DNA of 30,942 bases. Source: Mnemiopsis leidyi. Taxonomy: Eukaryota > Ctenophora > Tentaculata > Lobata > Bolinopsidae. The position numbers and the translations under genes are program-made. The stretch is taken from assembly GCA_000226015.1 (NCBI GenBank), contig JH155441.1, positions 282,921 to 313,862 of the forward strand, given 5' to 3'. The notes under the pieces are model-generated. The model saw only the letters and a program-made list of their open reading frames with translations, was not told the origin of the DNA and searched no databases. Below, piece by piece: positions 20,537 through 28,565 of the stretch (position 1 is the first letter of the stretch; every line of letters starts with the position of its first letter).

Positions 20537-20783
20537 NNNNNNNNNNNNNNNNNNNNNNNNNNNNNNNNNNNNNNNNNNNNNNNNNNNNNNNNNNNNNNNN
20601 NNNNNNNNNNNNNNNNNNNNNNNNNNNNNNNNNNNNNNNNNNNNNNNNNNNNNNNNNNNNNNNNNNNTACAAACTCTCGGTAAATGTATCCTCAGTCTTG
20701 ATGAGATTGCCAACCTCAAATGGCAAAATATCATCAAATATATCAGTGAGTCGAAAAGATTCGACATAGAAGACCTCTTTGGG
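20268..20783 (-). CDS. Doubtful ORF: unique 40 residues then DESET repeats
   Basis: On the - strand an open frame runs from after a TAA near 20784. It encodes LPKEVFYVESFRLTDIFDDI and then LPFEVGNLIKTEDTFTESL, and crosses the gap into acidic Ser/Glu/Thr/Asp repeats before stopping at about 20268. It has no ATG in the unique part, and the gap hides 131 bases. The + strand of the unique part is also open (ending KRFDIEDLFG). It could be an exon, a retroelement remnant or chance. Confidence 0.2.
   Translation of the reverse strand, partial: PKEVFYVESFRLTDIFDDILPFEVGNLIKTEDTFTESLXXXXXXXXXXXXXXXXXXXXXXXXXXXXXXXXXXXXXXXXXXXXXESETDVSETDESETDESETDESETDESETDESETYESETDVNETDESDTDESETDESETDESEETEESETDENETDKSETDESETDKS
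20537..20667. other. Assembly gap (131 N)
   Basis: A run of N falls inside the 15-bp tandem array. The true array length is unknown. Confidence 0.99.
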
Positions 20784-20834
20784 TAATTAGTTTCTATACA
20801 GGACAATTAAATCACTCAGGATCACAACATACTT

Positions 20835-21130
20835 ATATAGGATCTTGTCTAACACCCCCTGTTCTAGAAGGATCCTCCTCAGGTCTGGACCTCGACATGT
20901 AGGTGCCTGCCTACCCAGTCTTCCTGGGTTTGCTGCATGCCAGGTAGCGACAGCTTCAAGACTCCCGGAGTCTGTTGCATCTTATCTATGGTTAATATTA
21001 GTATGGTATACAATTTGGGAGTCCTTGGGCTCAGCAGCAGGAGTTGGTCCCTGGGGACCCGGCGACAGGGCCTCTTATTTCTAGGGAGGTACAGAAACCG
21101 GTAACCATCAAACGAACGAACGAACGATTG
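20835..21130. mobile_element. Probable SINE or LINE 3' end with (ACGA)n tail
   Basis: This GC-richer segment ends in AAACGAACGAACGAACG near 21110-21127. Such short tandem tails are typical of non-LTR retrotransposon or SINE 3' ends. I see no clear target duplication and no recognisable ORF on either strand. Family unknown. Confidence 0.4.
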
Positions 21131-21198
21131 AAACACTATAACTTGAAGTAAACGCACAATAGTTAACTCTTCCCAATTGCAAATATATAATACCTTAT

Positions 21199-21230
21199 AA
21201 ATACCTTATAATAAAGATTATAAGGTATTT
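21199..21230. repeat. Perfect 14-bp hairpin
   Basis: AAATACCTTATAAT, loop AAAG, ATTATAAGGTATTT. It lies 75 bp beyond the stop codon of the minus-strand gene, so it would fall in its 3' UTR or just past the transcript. A preceding partial copy of ATACCTTATAA sits at 21190-21200. Confidence 0.8.
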
Positions 21231-21304
21231 ATCTTCAGTTCTACGCGTGCGATGAAATATTGAACAGTAAAATTGTCCCGACGTCCCTCTGATCAAGTAT
21301 GATT

Positions 21305-21508
21305 CTAATCTTCGTATGCCATGCTCTCCACTGCCTTGATCAGGTCATTTTTAACGATTGAGTGATTGTCGAACGCATCGCTTATCTTGAGCTTCAAAAT
21401 ATCCTTTGCTCCATAAGCCACTCCGCCAGCTTGAACGCCCCTCAGTCCTTCACTACTGCCTTCGATATCCACTCGCAACTTTGTTCCGCAGTCCTTATCG
21501 AGAGAAAC
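21305..21508 (-). CDS. Galectin/TGase gene exon 6 (C-terminus)
   Basis: The acceptor is attttcccag and the start is phase 0. It encodes 67 residues beginning VSLDKDCGTKLRVDIEG and ending AVESMAYED, then TAG. It continues the second discoidin-like domain (about 798-930) and adds a short helical-looking tail. Confidence 0.75.
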   Translation of the reverse strand, partial: VSLDKDCGTKLRVDIEGSSEGLRGVQAGGVAYGAKDILKLKISDAFDNHSIVKNDLIKAVESMAYED

Positions 21509-24500
21509 CTGGGAAAATTATTTAAAGACCCGAGCACAACTTACAATATACAAAGACACTTAACCCAACATTTTTGAACCTCGAGACTATTCTCAATCGT
21601 GATTTCTCGTCCAATTTAGCCTGGGTTCAAAAAAAAGTTTGCCATCCCTAAATTTCAGGCCTTAAAGGCCCTTAAAAAGGCCCAAAAAAGTCTACAAATC
21701 GGGGGACGAATTGGAGTCCAAACGGAAAGTGATAGAGTCATGAATATTTCAGGCATTGTAAATTTCATCACGTTCTGTACATTGGGCTATGTGAAAATTT
21801 GATTTGAAGGCCTTTAAGGGCCTTTGAAGGCCGTTAAGGCCCTAAAAATGAATATTTTCAATTTTGGGCAAGGAGAAAAGTTAGACCAGTATTTTGACGT
21901 AAAATTTGACGAGGAATCCGAATTTGATAGTTTCGAATCCGAAAAACCATCACGTGACCCCTTAAGGCAAAGTGACCCCTTATAAGGCCTAAAAATGGAA
22001 ATTTTAATTTTTAACTTTGAGCTAGGAAAAATGTTAGGCCAATTTGACGAGGAATCCGAATTTGATAGTTTCGAATCCGAAAAATCATCACGTGACCCCT
22101 TATAAGGCCCCAAAATGGGATTTTCAACTTAAAGCTATAAAAAACGTTAGACCAGCATCATGCATTTTGACGTGAAATTTGACGAGGAATCCGAATTTTA
22201 TAGTTTTGAATCCAAAAAGTCTTCACGTGACCCCTCAAGCTTGACCCGAAACGGAAATTTTCAGCTTTGAGCTAGGGCGTGACCCCTTAGGTGATCCCTT
22301 ATTCTTGAGGTAGAAGAAAAGTTAGACGTGAAATTACAAGGAATCTAAAAACAACGTGTCTTTTCTGGCTGGAGGCACGCTTTGCGTTTAGCGACTGATA
22401 TCAAGCAAAAATCTGGTTCAAGCACAAATCTGCAATCGGCTCAGGTTGTAACCATTAAAATAACATATTCCACTCACTTTGTTAAAAGGATTATCTACAG
22501 GAGCTTCAGTTTCCTTGCCTCTGCCGCATTTGTAAGTAACTTTGACGTTCTGAGGTCTGTTTCCACCCTTCCAGAACATCTCAAGATCATCGAGAACACA
22601 GATTTTCTTTAGATCTATTTCAAACCAGCTGTGCCCTGCTCCATTCCAGTTCCAGACAGTGGAGCTATCAGCATCTACCAAGCTTGCTGGGTCTGAACTT
22701 CCACTGCTTGCTGTCACTGACCTTCCAGTTGAAACATCAACTGGAACATCGTGAGGTACTCCATCTACTTCAAATGTTCTAATGGCGAAGTAAACAGTTT
22801 TCGACCAAGGATCTAGTTTTCCATTCCTCATGTCGACCTTTATTTTTGTGGTTTTCATGTCCCATCCTTCAAGATAGCTCCAGTGGTTAAACCACCCTTC
22901 TACTCTCTCGTCTTTCTGAGTCCTGACCAGGACGTAGGTTCCTTCTTCAGACATCGCGTACATGTCGTACTGAGCTGGTTTAGACCACCCCCACCATTGA
23001 AACTTCAGGTTCTTGATGGTAGAGGGCCGCTCTAAGTCCAGCTCAAAATCCGCGGTTTCTTGCTTGCAGTAAGCCGTGCCACCATGACGGTCGTTAACTC
23101 TGGAAGCAGTATCTCCAAAACATTCTGAGGTGACTGTTTTTTCACGAGCAATATCGGACACTTCCATTTCCAATTCTCTGTGAGCTATGAGGAAAGGCAG
23201 CAATGTATCTTGAACTGTTTCTTTCTGTAAGCTCGGTTCTTCCATCGTGATTTCGAGATCCATCCACACAGCAAAGTTGAAGGGACATTCTGTGGAGGCA
23301 TCCTCTAAGATCGGGAAGCGAACTTCAGGATTTAATAATTTGCTCACTATTCTCATCTTCTCAGAAAGTCGGTATCCTTCAAGATTCTTCTGAGCGTCAT
23401 TCATCACATTAAAATAGTAGGCTGGTCTCATCCAAGTGTACTGGATCCCATAGTGGGTGTTTGAGGTAGCCCATCCGGAGACATCATTCCCAAGAGTCCA
23501 TCCTCCGTTTCTGTACCAAATGTAGGCGCAATGACCTGGCTGGCCCACTGGTGTGGCTGGGACTCCGTAGGCATGACAATACCCAGCAGCAACTTTGGAA
23601 ATGGCACCACAAACCCCTCCAACTATATGTATTGTTTCCATGGTGATAGGCAAGTAGTAATAGTAGGGAGCCCCAGAGTGTACTGAAGTACCGTCGTCGT
23701 TCTTCAATTTGTATTTGATCATCCTATGTGTAGCGCCTCCAATCTTCGAAGGGTTGTCGTACCCTTCCGGAGTGTTTTCCCTAGCCCAAGTGTGCTCCTC
23801 CTCGTTCTGCCAGGATCCCACCACGTAACGGAGGTGCCAGGCTGTTCCCTCGAAGAAAGGTTGGTAGAGTGTACCATCCTCTTGGCTCAACCTTACATAT
23901 TCCTGGTAAACCGACATCCAGTTTATCTTGTTGCGGTTTACTGCCATTGAAGTTACTGGGGTGGAGTGGGTGATAGCAATGGCAACTGCGAGTCTGAGTC
24001 TCAAGGGTTGTTTCTTGATTTGGGGATCATATTTGATCAGCTCTACTAGTATCTGCAGAGCTTCTTTGTACTTATCATTCTCCACGTCCCCAGAAGTCAT
24101 GAACATTTCCAGAACTTCTCTAGTTGACAAGATCCAGTTGAGCGTTTCATCCCCAAGAAAAATGACCTCTCCTTTGTCGTCGAATTTTTTCATCATCCAC
24201 CATTGAAATATCGCTAAAGATCCATCTGTTGAGTTGGCGTATGATTTGATCTCTTGGGTGGTTTTTCCATCTACCTTAGAAGCAAGTTCTTCTCTTAATT
24301 TGTTTACTCTTGAATGGAACTCTTTCTGATCAGTGTACTCACCTGTAAAATGTACTTGTTAATTCAGATTTTAGCACCCGCGGTAGACTGTCAATGTCAT
24401 GATGACACCTTTACGAAGGTTCCACCTAATCCCTGGCGTTTTACTTGCGTAACAAACCCACAAACACTTTTGAAGATCATTATACACAGTCAAATTCGAT

Positions 24501-25817
24501 CTCAAAATTATAGATTGAATTTGCACTTTATTTTTAGTTACACTTACTGGCTTTTTTGGTCCCGGGCATCACAATTTTGTTCCATGTAAAACCGTTGGAA
24601 CCACCGTAAAAGATTATATCTGTTGCAGTTGAGATTGACTGACGAAAGGGAAACGTTGCTGACAAAGCTTTTCCATCAAAATAGATCTTATAAAACTCGT
24701 CCATCAGTACTATTCGCATGACAAATTCCTTCTTATCCTGCAGATTTGGCAGTTCGCATCGCACTTCTGATTCCCAGCTAGGGTTTCTTGAATTCATCAC
24801 TGTGAAATTATTCGAATATAAAACTAGTGAAATTAATTTTTTACATGTTTAAGTTGTAAAATGTAGTTTTCAACATACCATTTGTTTTCAATTCAATTTA
24901 TTTCCAGTTGATATACCTGTCTGGCTCCAGTTTGGTCTAAGATTGATGTGAATCAGGATGTTTCCCCTCCCGTCCAGGATGTTAGCACTGTACCAGCCTG
25001 TCCCTGCGGAGTAAGTCCCCTGAATCTCGATAACATCTCCCGGGGCCAACTTTTTTCCAAGACTGTACTTCACATTACTTTTTGGGTTTTCCACTGATCC
25101 ACCCATTTTTACTTTCCGCCGATCCAACGCAATCACTTTATTCGCATCCTTTTCATAAAGATATTTTTCCGCGACGTCTTCGGCCATTTGATTTTGGTTC
25201 ATCCACGAATCGTCGTATAACTCTGAAAAAATGAAGATCATTGAAATCCAAAATATTGCGTAGGTAAGTGTCTGTTTCTAACGTTCTTAAGTCAGTACAA
25301 ACTACATGAAATACAATAGTTATACTTTTTCTAAAAGGCACTATACCTTCTGCTTCCTCGGATTCTCTCTTCAGTCTCGCTAGGAACCTCTCCCCTTTAA
25401 CTGGCTCAGTGGGCTGAACGTCCTTGTGTACGAAGTGATGTTCCTTGTTTCTAAACTCTGCCATGGTCTCGCTCTCCCAGACATCGTCATAATCCTCCTA
25501 AAACATTTTAACTGTTCGTTTTGTATTTCTATCGAGACAACTTAACTTGACATGCGGACTGACTTTCAGACAAATCGGAATAAATGTCGTACTCGTATAA
25601 CGTGTAGTTGTACAAAAACACCAGACGAAAAGGAAAAAAGGCGAAAGCCTGTTTGCTTTTAGTTTCGCAAAAGTTTAACTGTACGCTTTTAGTTGAATGA
25701 GTTTGTTTCCCGTGAGATAAAGATTCTCTGATCGTCTCTTACCTCATACTCCACATTCTGATCGTAAACCGCTGAGGCATAACCCCACAGTGCTGACAGC
25801 AGAAACAGTCGAATCAT
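21305..25817 (-). CDS. Secreted galectin / transglutaminase-like / discoidin-like protein (6 exons, 950 aa)
   Basis: Exons (- strand) are 25743-25817, 25347-25497, 24917-25222, 24548-24799, 22478-24342 and 21305-21508. All junctions are GT/AG with matching phases, totalling 2853 nt. Signal peptide: 1-16 (MIRLFLLSALWGYASA). Acidic leader: 17-75, with RLKR at 66-69. Galectin domain: about 128-258, with HINLR (167-171), V178, N180, W186, E189 and R191, the canonical galactoside-binding set. Transglutaminase-like core: about 310-570, with probable triad C506 (GGVCGAIS), H532 (GQPGHC) and D548 (NDVSGW). Two discoidin/F5-8C-like beta domains: about 665-790 and 798-930. It should be secreted and bind glycans. 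The enzyme activity (crosslinking, or deamidase or protease) is not determinable here. There are no transmembrane segments. I know of no named family with this order. Confidence 0.85.
21509..22477 (-). other. Galectin/TGase gene intron 5, filled by repeat copy A
   Basis: Donor gtgagt, acceptor cccag. Most of the intron is the modular repeat described at 21565-22375. Confidence 0.7.
21565..22375 (+). repeat. Modular dispersed repeat, copy A
   Basis: About four modules of 120-150 bp, starting near 21848, 21995, 22114 and 22243, share the order AATGGAAATTTTCAACTTTG, GAGAAAAGTTAGACCAG, GACGAGGAATCCGAATT, TTCGAATCCGAAAAA, TCACGTGACCCCTTA and AAGGCCC. A 5' part holds cctcgagactattctcaatc, ggccttaaaggccc and gggctatgtgaaaatttgatttgaagg. 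Copies B and C share the same blocks. Modules read as short peptides with FDEESEF, but stops and indels between modules argue against a protein. Confidence 0.8.
22478..24342 (-). CDS. Galectin/TGase gene exon 5: transglutaminase-like and discoidin-like domains
   Basis: This single 1865-nt exon (phase 1 to 0) encodes residues 262-883: a linker with Glu/Lys helices, the transglutaminase-like core, and about one and a half discoidin-like domains. The acceptor is cattttacag and the donor gtgagt. The whole enzymatic part lacks introns, unlike the galectin part. Confidence 0.85.
24548..24799 (-). CDS. Galectin/TGase gene exon 4: second half of galectin domain
   Basis: This exon is phase 1 to 1. 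It carries V-M-N (178-180), W186, E189 and R191 and the strand KKEFVMRIVLMDEFYKIYFDG, the usual galectin F-strand region. It ends in TKKAS. Confidence 0.85.
24917..25222 (-). CDS. Galectin/TGase gene exon 3: first half of galectin domain
   Basis: This exon is phase 1 to 1, with acceptor cattttttcag and donor gtatat. It includes LAPGDVIEIQG and NILIHINLRPNW; the H-x-N-x-R motif binds galactose in galectins. About 50 residues of charged linker precede the domain. Confidence 0.85.
25347..25497 (-). CDS. Galectin/TGase gene exon 2: acidic leader
   Basis: This exon is phase 0 to 1. It starts EDYDDVWESE, continues basic/aromatic with HHFVHKD, and holds RLKRES, a furin-like R-x-K-R site. It could be a cleaved propeptide. 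Confidence 0.75.
25743..25817 (-). CDS. Galectin/TGase gene exon 1: start codon and signal peptide
   Basis: ATG at 25815-25817 is followed by a hydrophobic core LFLLSALWGY and a likely cleavage after ASA, then VYDQNVEYE. The donor is gtaaga, phase 0. The start is chosen for the signal peptide and the TATA box about 60 bp upstream. Confidence 0.8.
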
Positions 25818-25876
25818 TACTTAACACCACCGATAAAAATCTCGAATCGAAATAAAGAAATAGAATGGTCTCGTGT

Positions 25877-25885
25877 ATTTATATA
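25877..25885 (-). promoter_or_regulatory. TATA box of the galectin/TGase gene
   Basis: TATATAAAT on the - strand lies about 60 nt before the ATG. Transcription starting about 30 nt downstream would leave a 5' UTR of roughly 30 nt. Confidence 0.6.
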
Positions 25886-26350
25886 GGAGTATTGACGACA
25901 ATGAACTTAGAATTTGAGTCTAATTACTCTAATATATGCAGACGAAAAAGGACTGGAGAATAAAACAATTTTGGTTTCCGATATAATTGTTTTCGAGACA
26001 GACAATAAATTTTGAACAATGAAGGGCTTTAGCTTTGGTACAATAGCTGTTTTCTTTGTTCGTTTTCACAAAGCAATCTACAAAATAGCCTTGTTGGCTT
26101 TATCGTTATAACATCAATGACTTCGAATTTGGAAAAGATGAAATAGAAAACAAGCTGTCAAGCTGAAAAGCTGCTATAAACCTTTTGTTTACCATTTTAC
26201 AATAAAATTGATTGGAGCCTCGCGTTGTTGTCAAATTTGATGGATAAAAGTTCTACCTTTAAATATTTTATTACCTTGATGATTGACAGAAACATCAAAC
26301 TTGGGTCTGATAATGATATGACCTTATGACAGCCTTTTAAGTTAGTTAGT
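25886..26350. other. Intergenic AT-rich stretch
   Basis: This is the upstream flank of the galectin/TGase gene and the flank of the retroelement relic. I see no gene or clear motif cluster. Confidence 0.5.
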
Positions 26351-26354
26351 AATT

Positions 26355-27560
26355 TACCTCGACTATGCTAAAGCCTTTGATAAGGTTGACCATGAAATAA
26401 TGCTAAAGAAACTGAAAAAAAATGGGTATAACTGGGAAATTATTCGAATGCATCAAGGATTTTCTCACCAATAAACGTTACCAAACAGTACTTGTCAATG
26501 GTAGACGCTCCTTTTTGGCAGAGGCACTAAGTGGGGTGCCCCAAGGGTCCGTCCTAGGCCCTCTCTTGTTTCTCATCTACATAAATGACCTGGTGGATGC
26601 TGTCAAAGAATCCAAAGTTAGCAGTTTTGCTGATGACACGAAAATATCACGGACCATTGAATACGAGGAGGATGTCTCTAGTCTCTAAATTGATCTTGAT
26701 AAAATAATAACCTGGTCAATTGAGAACAACATGGATCTCCACGAAGATAAATTCGAAGTTCTTAACTACAAAATATACTCCTCAAAGCTTCTAAAAGAAC
26801 TTCCCTTTACTTGCAACCTCCATAGCTACAAAACATCTAAGGGTAAAGATCTACTCCCCTCCGCAAATGTTAGGGATTTGGGGGTCGTTCTAACTCCAGA
26901 CTGCCAATGGACCACCCAAATAACCACAATGGCTGAAAATGCCAAAAAGATGGCATCATGGGTCCTGGGAACAATCAAAAAGCAGGTCAAAAGTCGTTAT
27001 GACTCTGTTGTTCAAGACTATGGTACGCAGCAGGCTAGAGTACTGCTCTGCCCTTTGGAATCCCCATAAGATTCAGGACATCCAAAGACTCGAGGCAATC
27101 CAAAGATCATTTACTCGGAGAATAATTGGCTGCACTAATATGAACTACTGGGAAAGGCTTGAATTCCTTCAACTGCCCTCCTTACAACGTAGAAGGGAAA
27201 GGTAAATCATCATAAATACATGGAAGATTCTCAATCGAAAAATCCCCAATGATATCAACATGTGCAATTTATCAATCGGAACGGCATGGAGAGCGCTCAA
27301 GAATTCCTCCGATTGCCAAAAGTTGCCCAACTGCAATTAGCACCATGTATGAAAACTCCTTCTCTGTTAAAGCAGCAAAATTTTGGAACATCCTTCCAAA
27401 ATATGTTAACTCCATTAAGGAGCTCCCAGCTTTCAAGGCTGCTCTAGGCAAATTCCTCGATAGAATTCCTGATAAGCCACCGACTCCTGGCTATGTTGCA
27501 GAATGCCACAACTCTATATTAGACTGGAAATACCAGTCGGGCGGTCTACGTGACGTATGA
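26355..27560 (+). pseudogene. 5'-truncated non-LTR retrotransposon reverse transcriptase relic
   Basis: It starts abruptly inside the palm domain with YLDYAKAFDKVDHEIM. It then has GVPQGSVLGPLLFLIYINDL and FADDTKIS (the A-D-D catalytic motif), and ends with the family-typical KAAKFWNILPKYV, FLDRIPDKPPTPGY and NSILDWKYQSGG. Defects are a frameshift at the A8 run (26415-26422), a stop TAA at 26686, a frameshift near 27015, a stop after 27200, and a further frame change around 27250. It looks like the CR1/Jockey side of the LINEs, but I cannot fix the clade. A 5' truncation is usual for LINE copies. No endonuclease domain remains. Confidence 0.85.
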
Positions 27561-27595
27561 TGGCCCTGACAATCCTGCTTAACCCCATCAAAGCA

Positions 27596-27890
27596 TCAAA
27601 GCAAGCATCTCTTTAGATTTTCCTTGTCGTACTTCAGTAAAATGCTCTCAATAAATCTTATTCGTTCATCATAACTTCCTGTGTCGTTGAATACGAAGTC
27701 ACAGTTCGGATTCCTGTACTGACTTGGTGGTCTGGAAGTGCACTGTTCTTGTTGTTTGGAGCAAGATGACAAGTCCCTGAAGCGAAAAAACGTTCATATA
27801 CAGTATTGACAGTCTTGCCAATATGAGCTGCACTGGGCCCACATTGATTACACTGAGTAAAATAACTAATTTTCATATTCATTGCTAATT
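27596..27890 (-). pseudogene. Penelope-like element fragment: GIY-YIG endonuclease
   Basis: The - strand encodes ISYFTQCNQCG, HIGKTVNTVYERF, CHLAPNNKNSALPDHQ and then, after one frameshift near 27715, NPNCDFVFNDTGSYDERI ending at a TGA (27596-27598). The C-x2-C, the (Y/H)IGKTVNTxYERF motif and the late HQ/NP-CDF block are the C-terminal GIY-YIG nuclease of Penelope-like retroelements. The usual YIG Tyr is His here. Only the C-terminal domain is present, so it is a truncated, dead copy. Confidence 0.65.
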
Positions 27891-28009
27891 GATTGGTATT
27901 TTTTCCACCCAGCCTGGCCGCGAAGCGGCCTAAAAAGGCAGGAAAGGTTAGGAATCAGCAGATTTGGGTGAGGGTAGTGTATAGTGTGGTTGTATTGTAG
28001 GTTTTAGCG

Positions 28010-28440
28010 GGTTCTGTGGCTTAGGCTATGAAAAATTTGATTTGAAGGACTTTAAGGGCCTTTAAGGCCCTCAAAATGAAAATTTTCAACTTTGAGCTAG
28101 AAGAAAAGTTAGACCAGTATTTTGACGTAAAATTTGACGAGACATTTAACCGAACATTTTTTAACCTCGAGACTATTCTCAATCGATTTTTCGTCAAATT
28201 TTAGTTCGGGTTCCAAAAAAAGTTACCACCACCCTAGTATTAGAACATGAGGTTTGGGGAACGAGCCGACCCATCGATAGAGTCATGAAAATTTCAGGTA
28301 TTGTAGATTTTAGCGGGTTCTGTGGCTTAGGCCATGTAAAAATTTGATCTGAAGGCCGAACTTGATAGTTTCGGAGCCGCAAAATGATCACGTGACCCCT
28401 TAGGATACAAGGATACAAAGGATACGAGGATACAAAAATA
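28010..28440 (+). repeat. Modular dispersed repeat, copy B
   Basis: It shares with copy A the blocks tttgaaggac(t)tttaagggcc, ATGAAAATTTTCAACTTTGAGC, AAGTTAGACCAGTATTTTGACG, cctcgagactattctcaatc, gttccaaaaaaagtt and TCACGTGACCCCTTA (CACGTG at 28389). The segment tttagcgggttctgtggcttaggc occurs twice (about 28001 and 28308). It ends in GGATACAAGGATACAAAGGATACGAGG short repeats at 28413-28436. Confidence 0.75.
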
Positions 28441-28565
28441 TAATTACTTTATTGTACAATTACAATAGTTATAAATCTGAAACCTAGATCTTTATAAATC
28501 TTTAATATGGGGACTTATAAGGGAGGAGGATTGTTTATTAATAAAGTTGGATGTGTTTTATAGGA

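Noticed and set aside
20879..21157. 92-codon minus-strand ORF overlapping the (ACGA)n-tailed element
   Set aside because: No recognisable domain; it reads through the short tandem tail, which suggests a chance ORF in a retroelement 3' end.
22060..22085. Possible tRNA-type B box (GTTTCGAATCC) suggesting a SINE
   Set aside because: There is no matching A box at proper spacing and no poly(A) or short-repeat tail per module; the modules are tandem, unlike a SINE.
21814..22113. 99-codon minus-strand ORF in the modular repeat
   Set aside because: It covers two repeat modules. Other copies are broken or open in a different frame, so the openness comes from repeat structure rather than a conserved protein.
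23428..23622. Short ORFs overlapping the transglutaminase exon in other frames
   Set aside because: They are shadows of the 1.86-kb coding exon.
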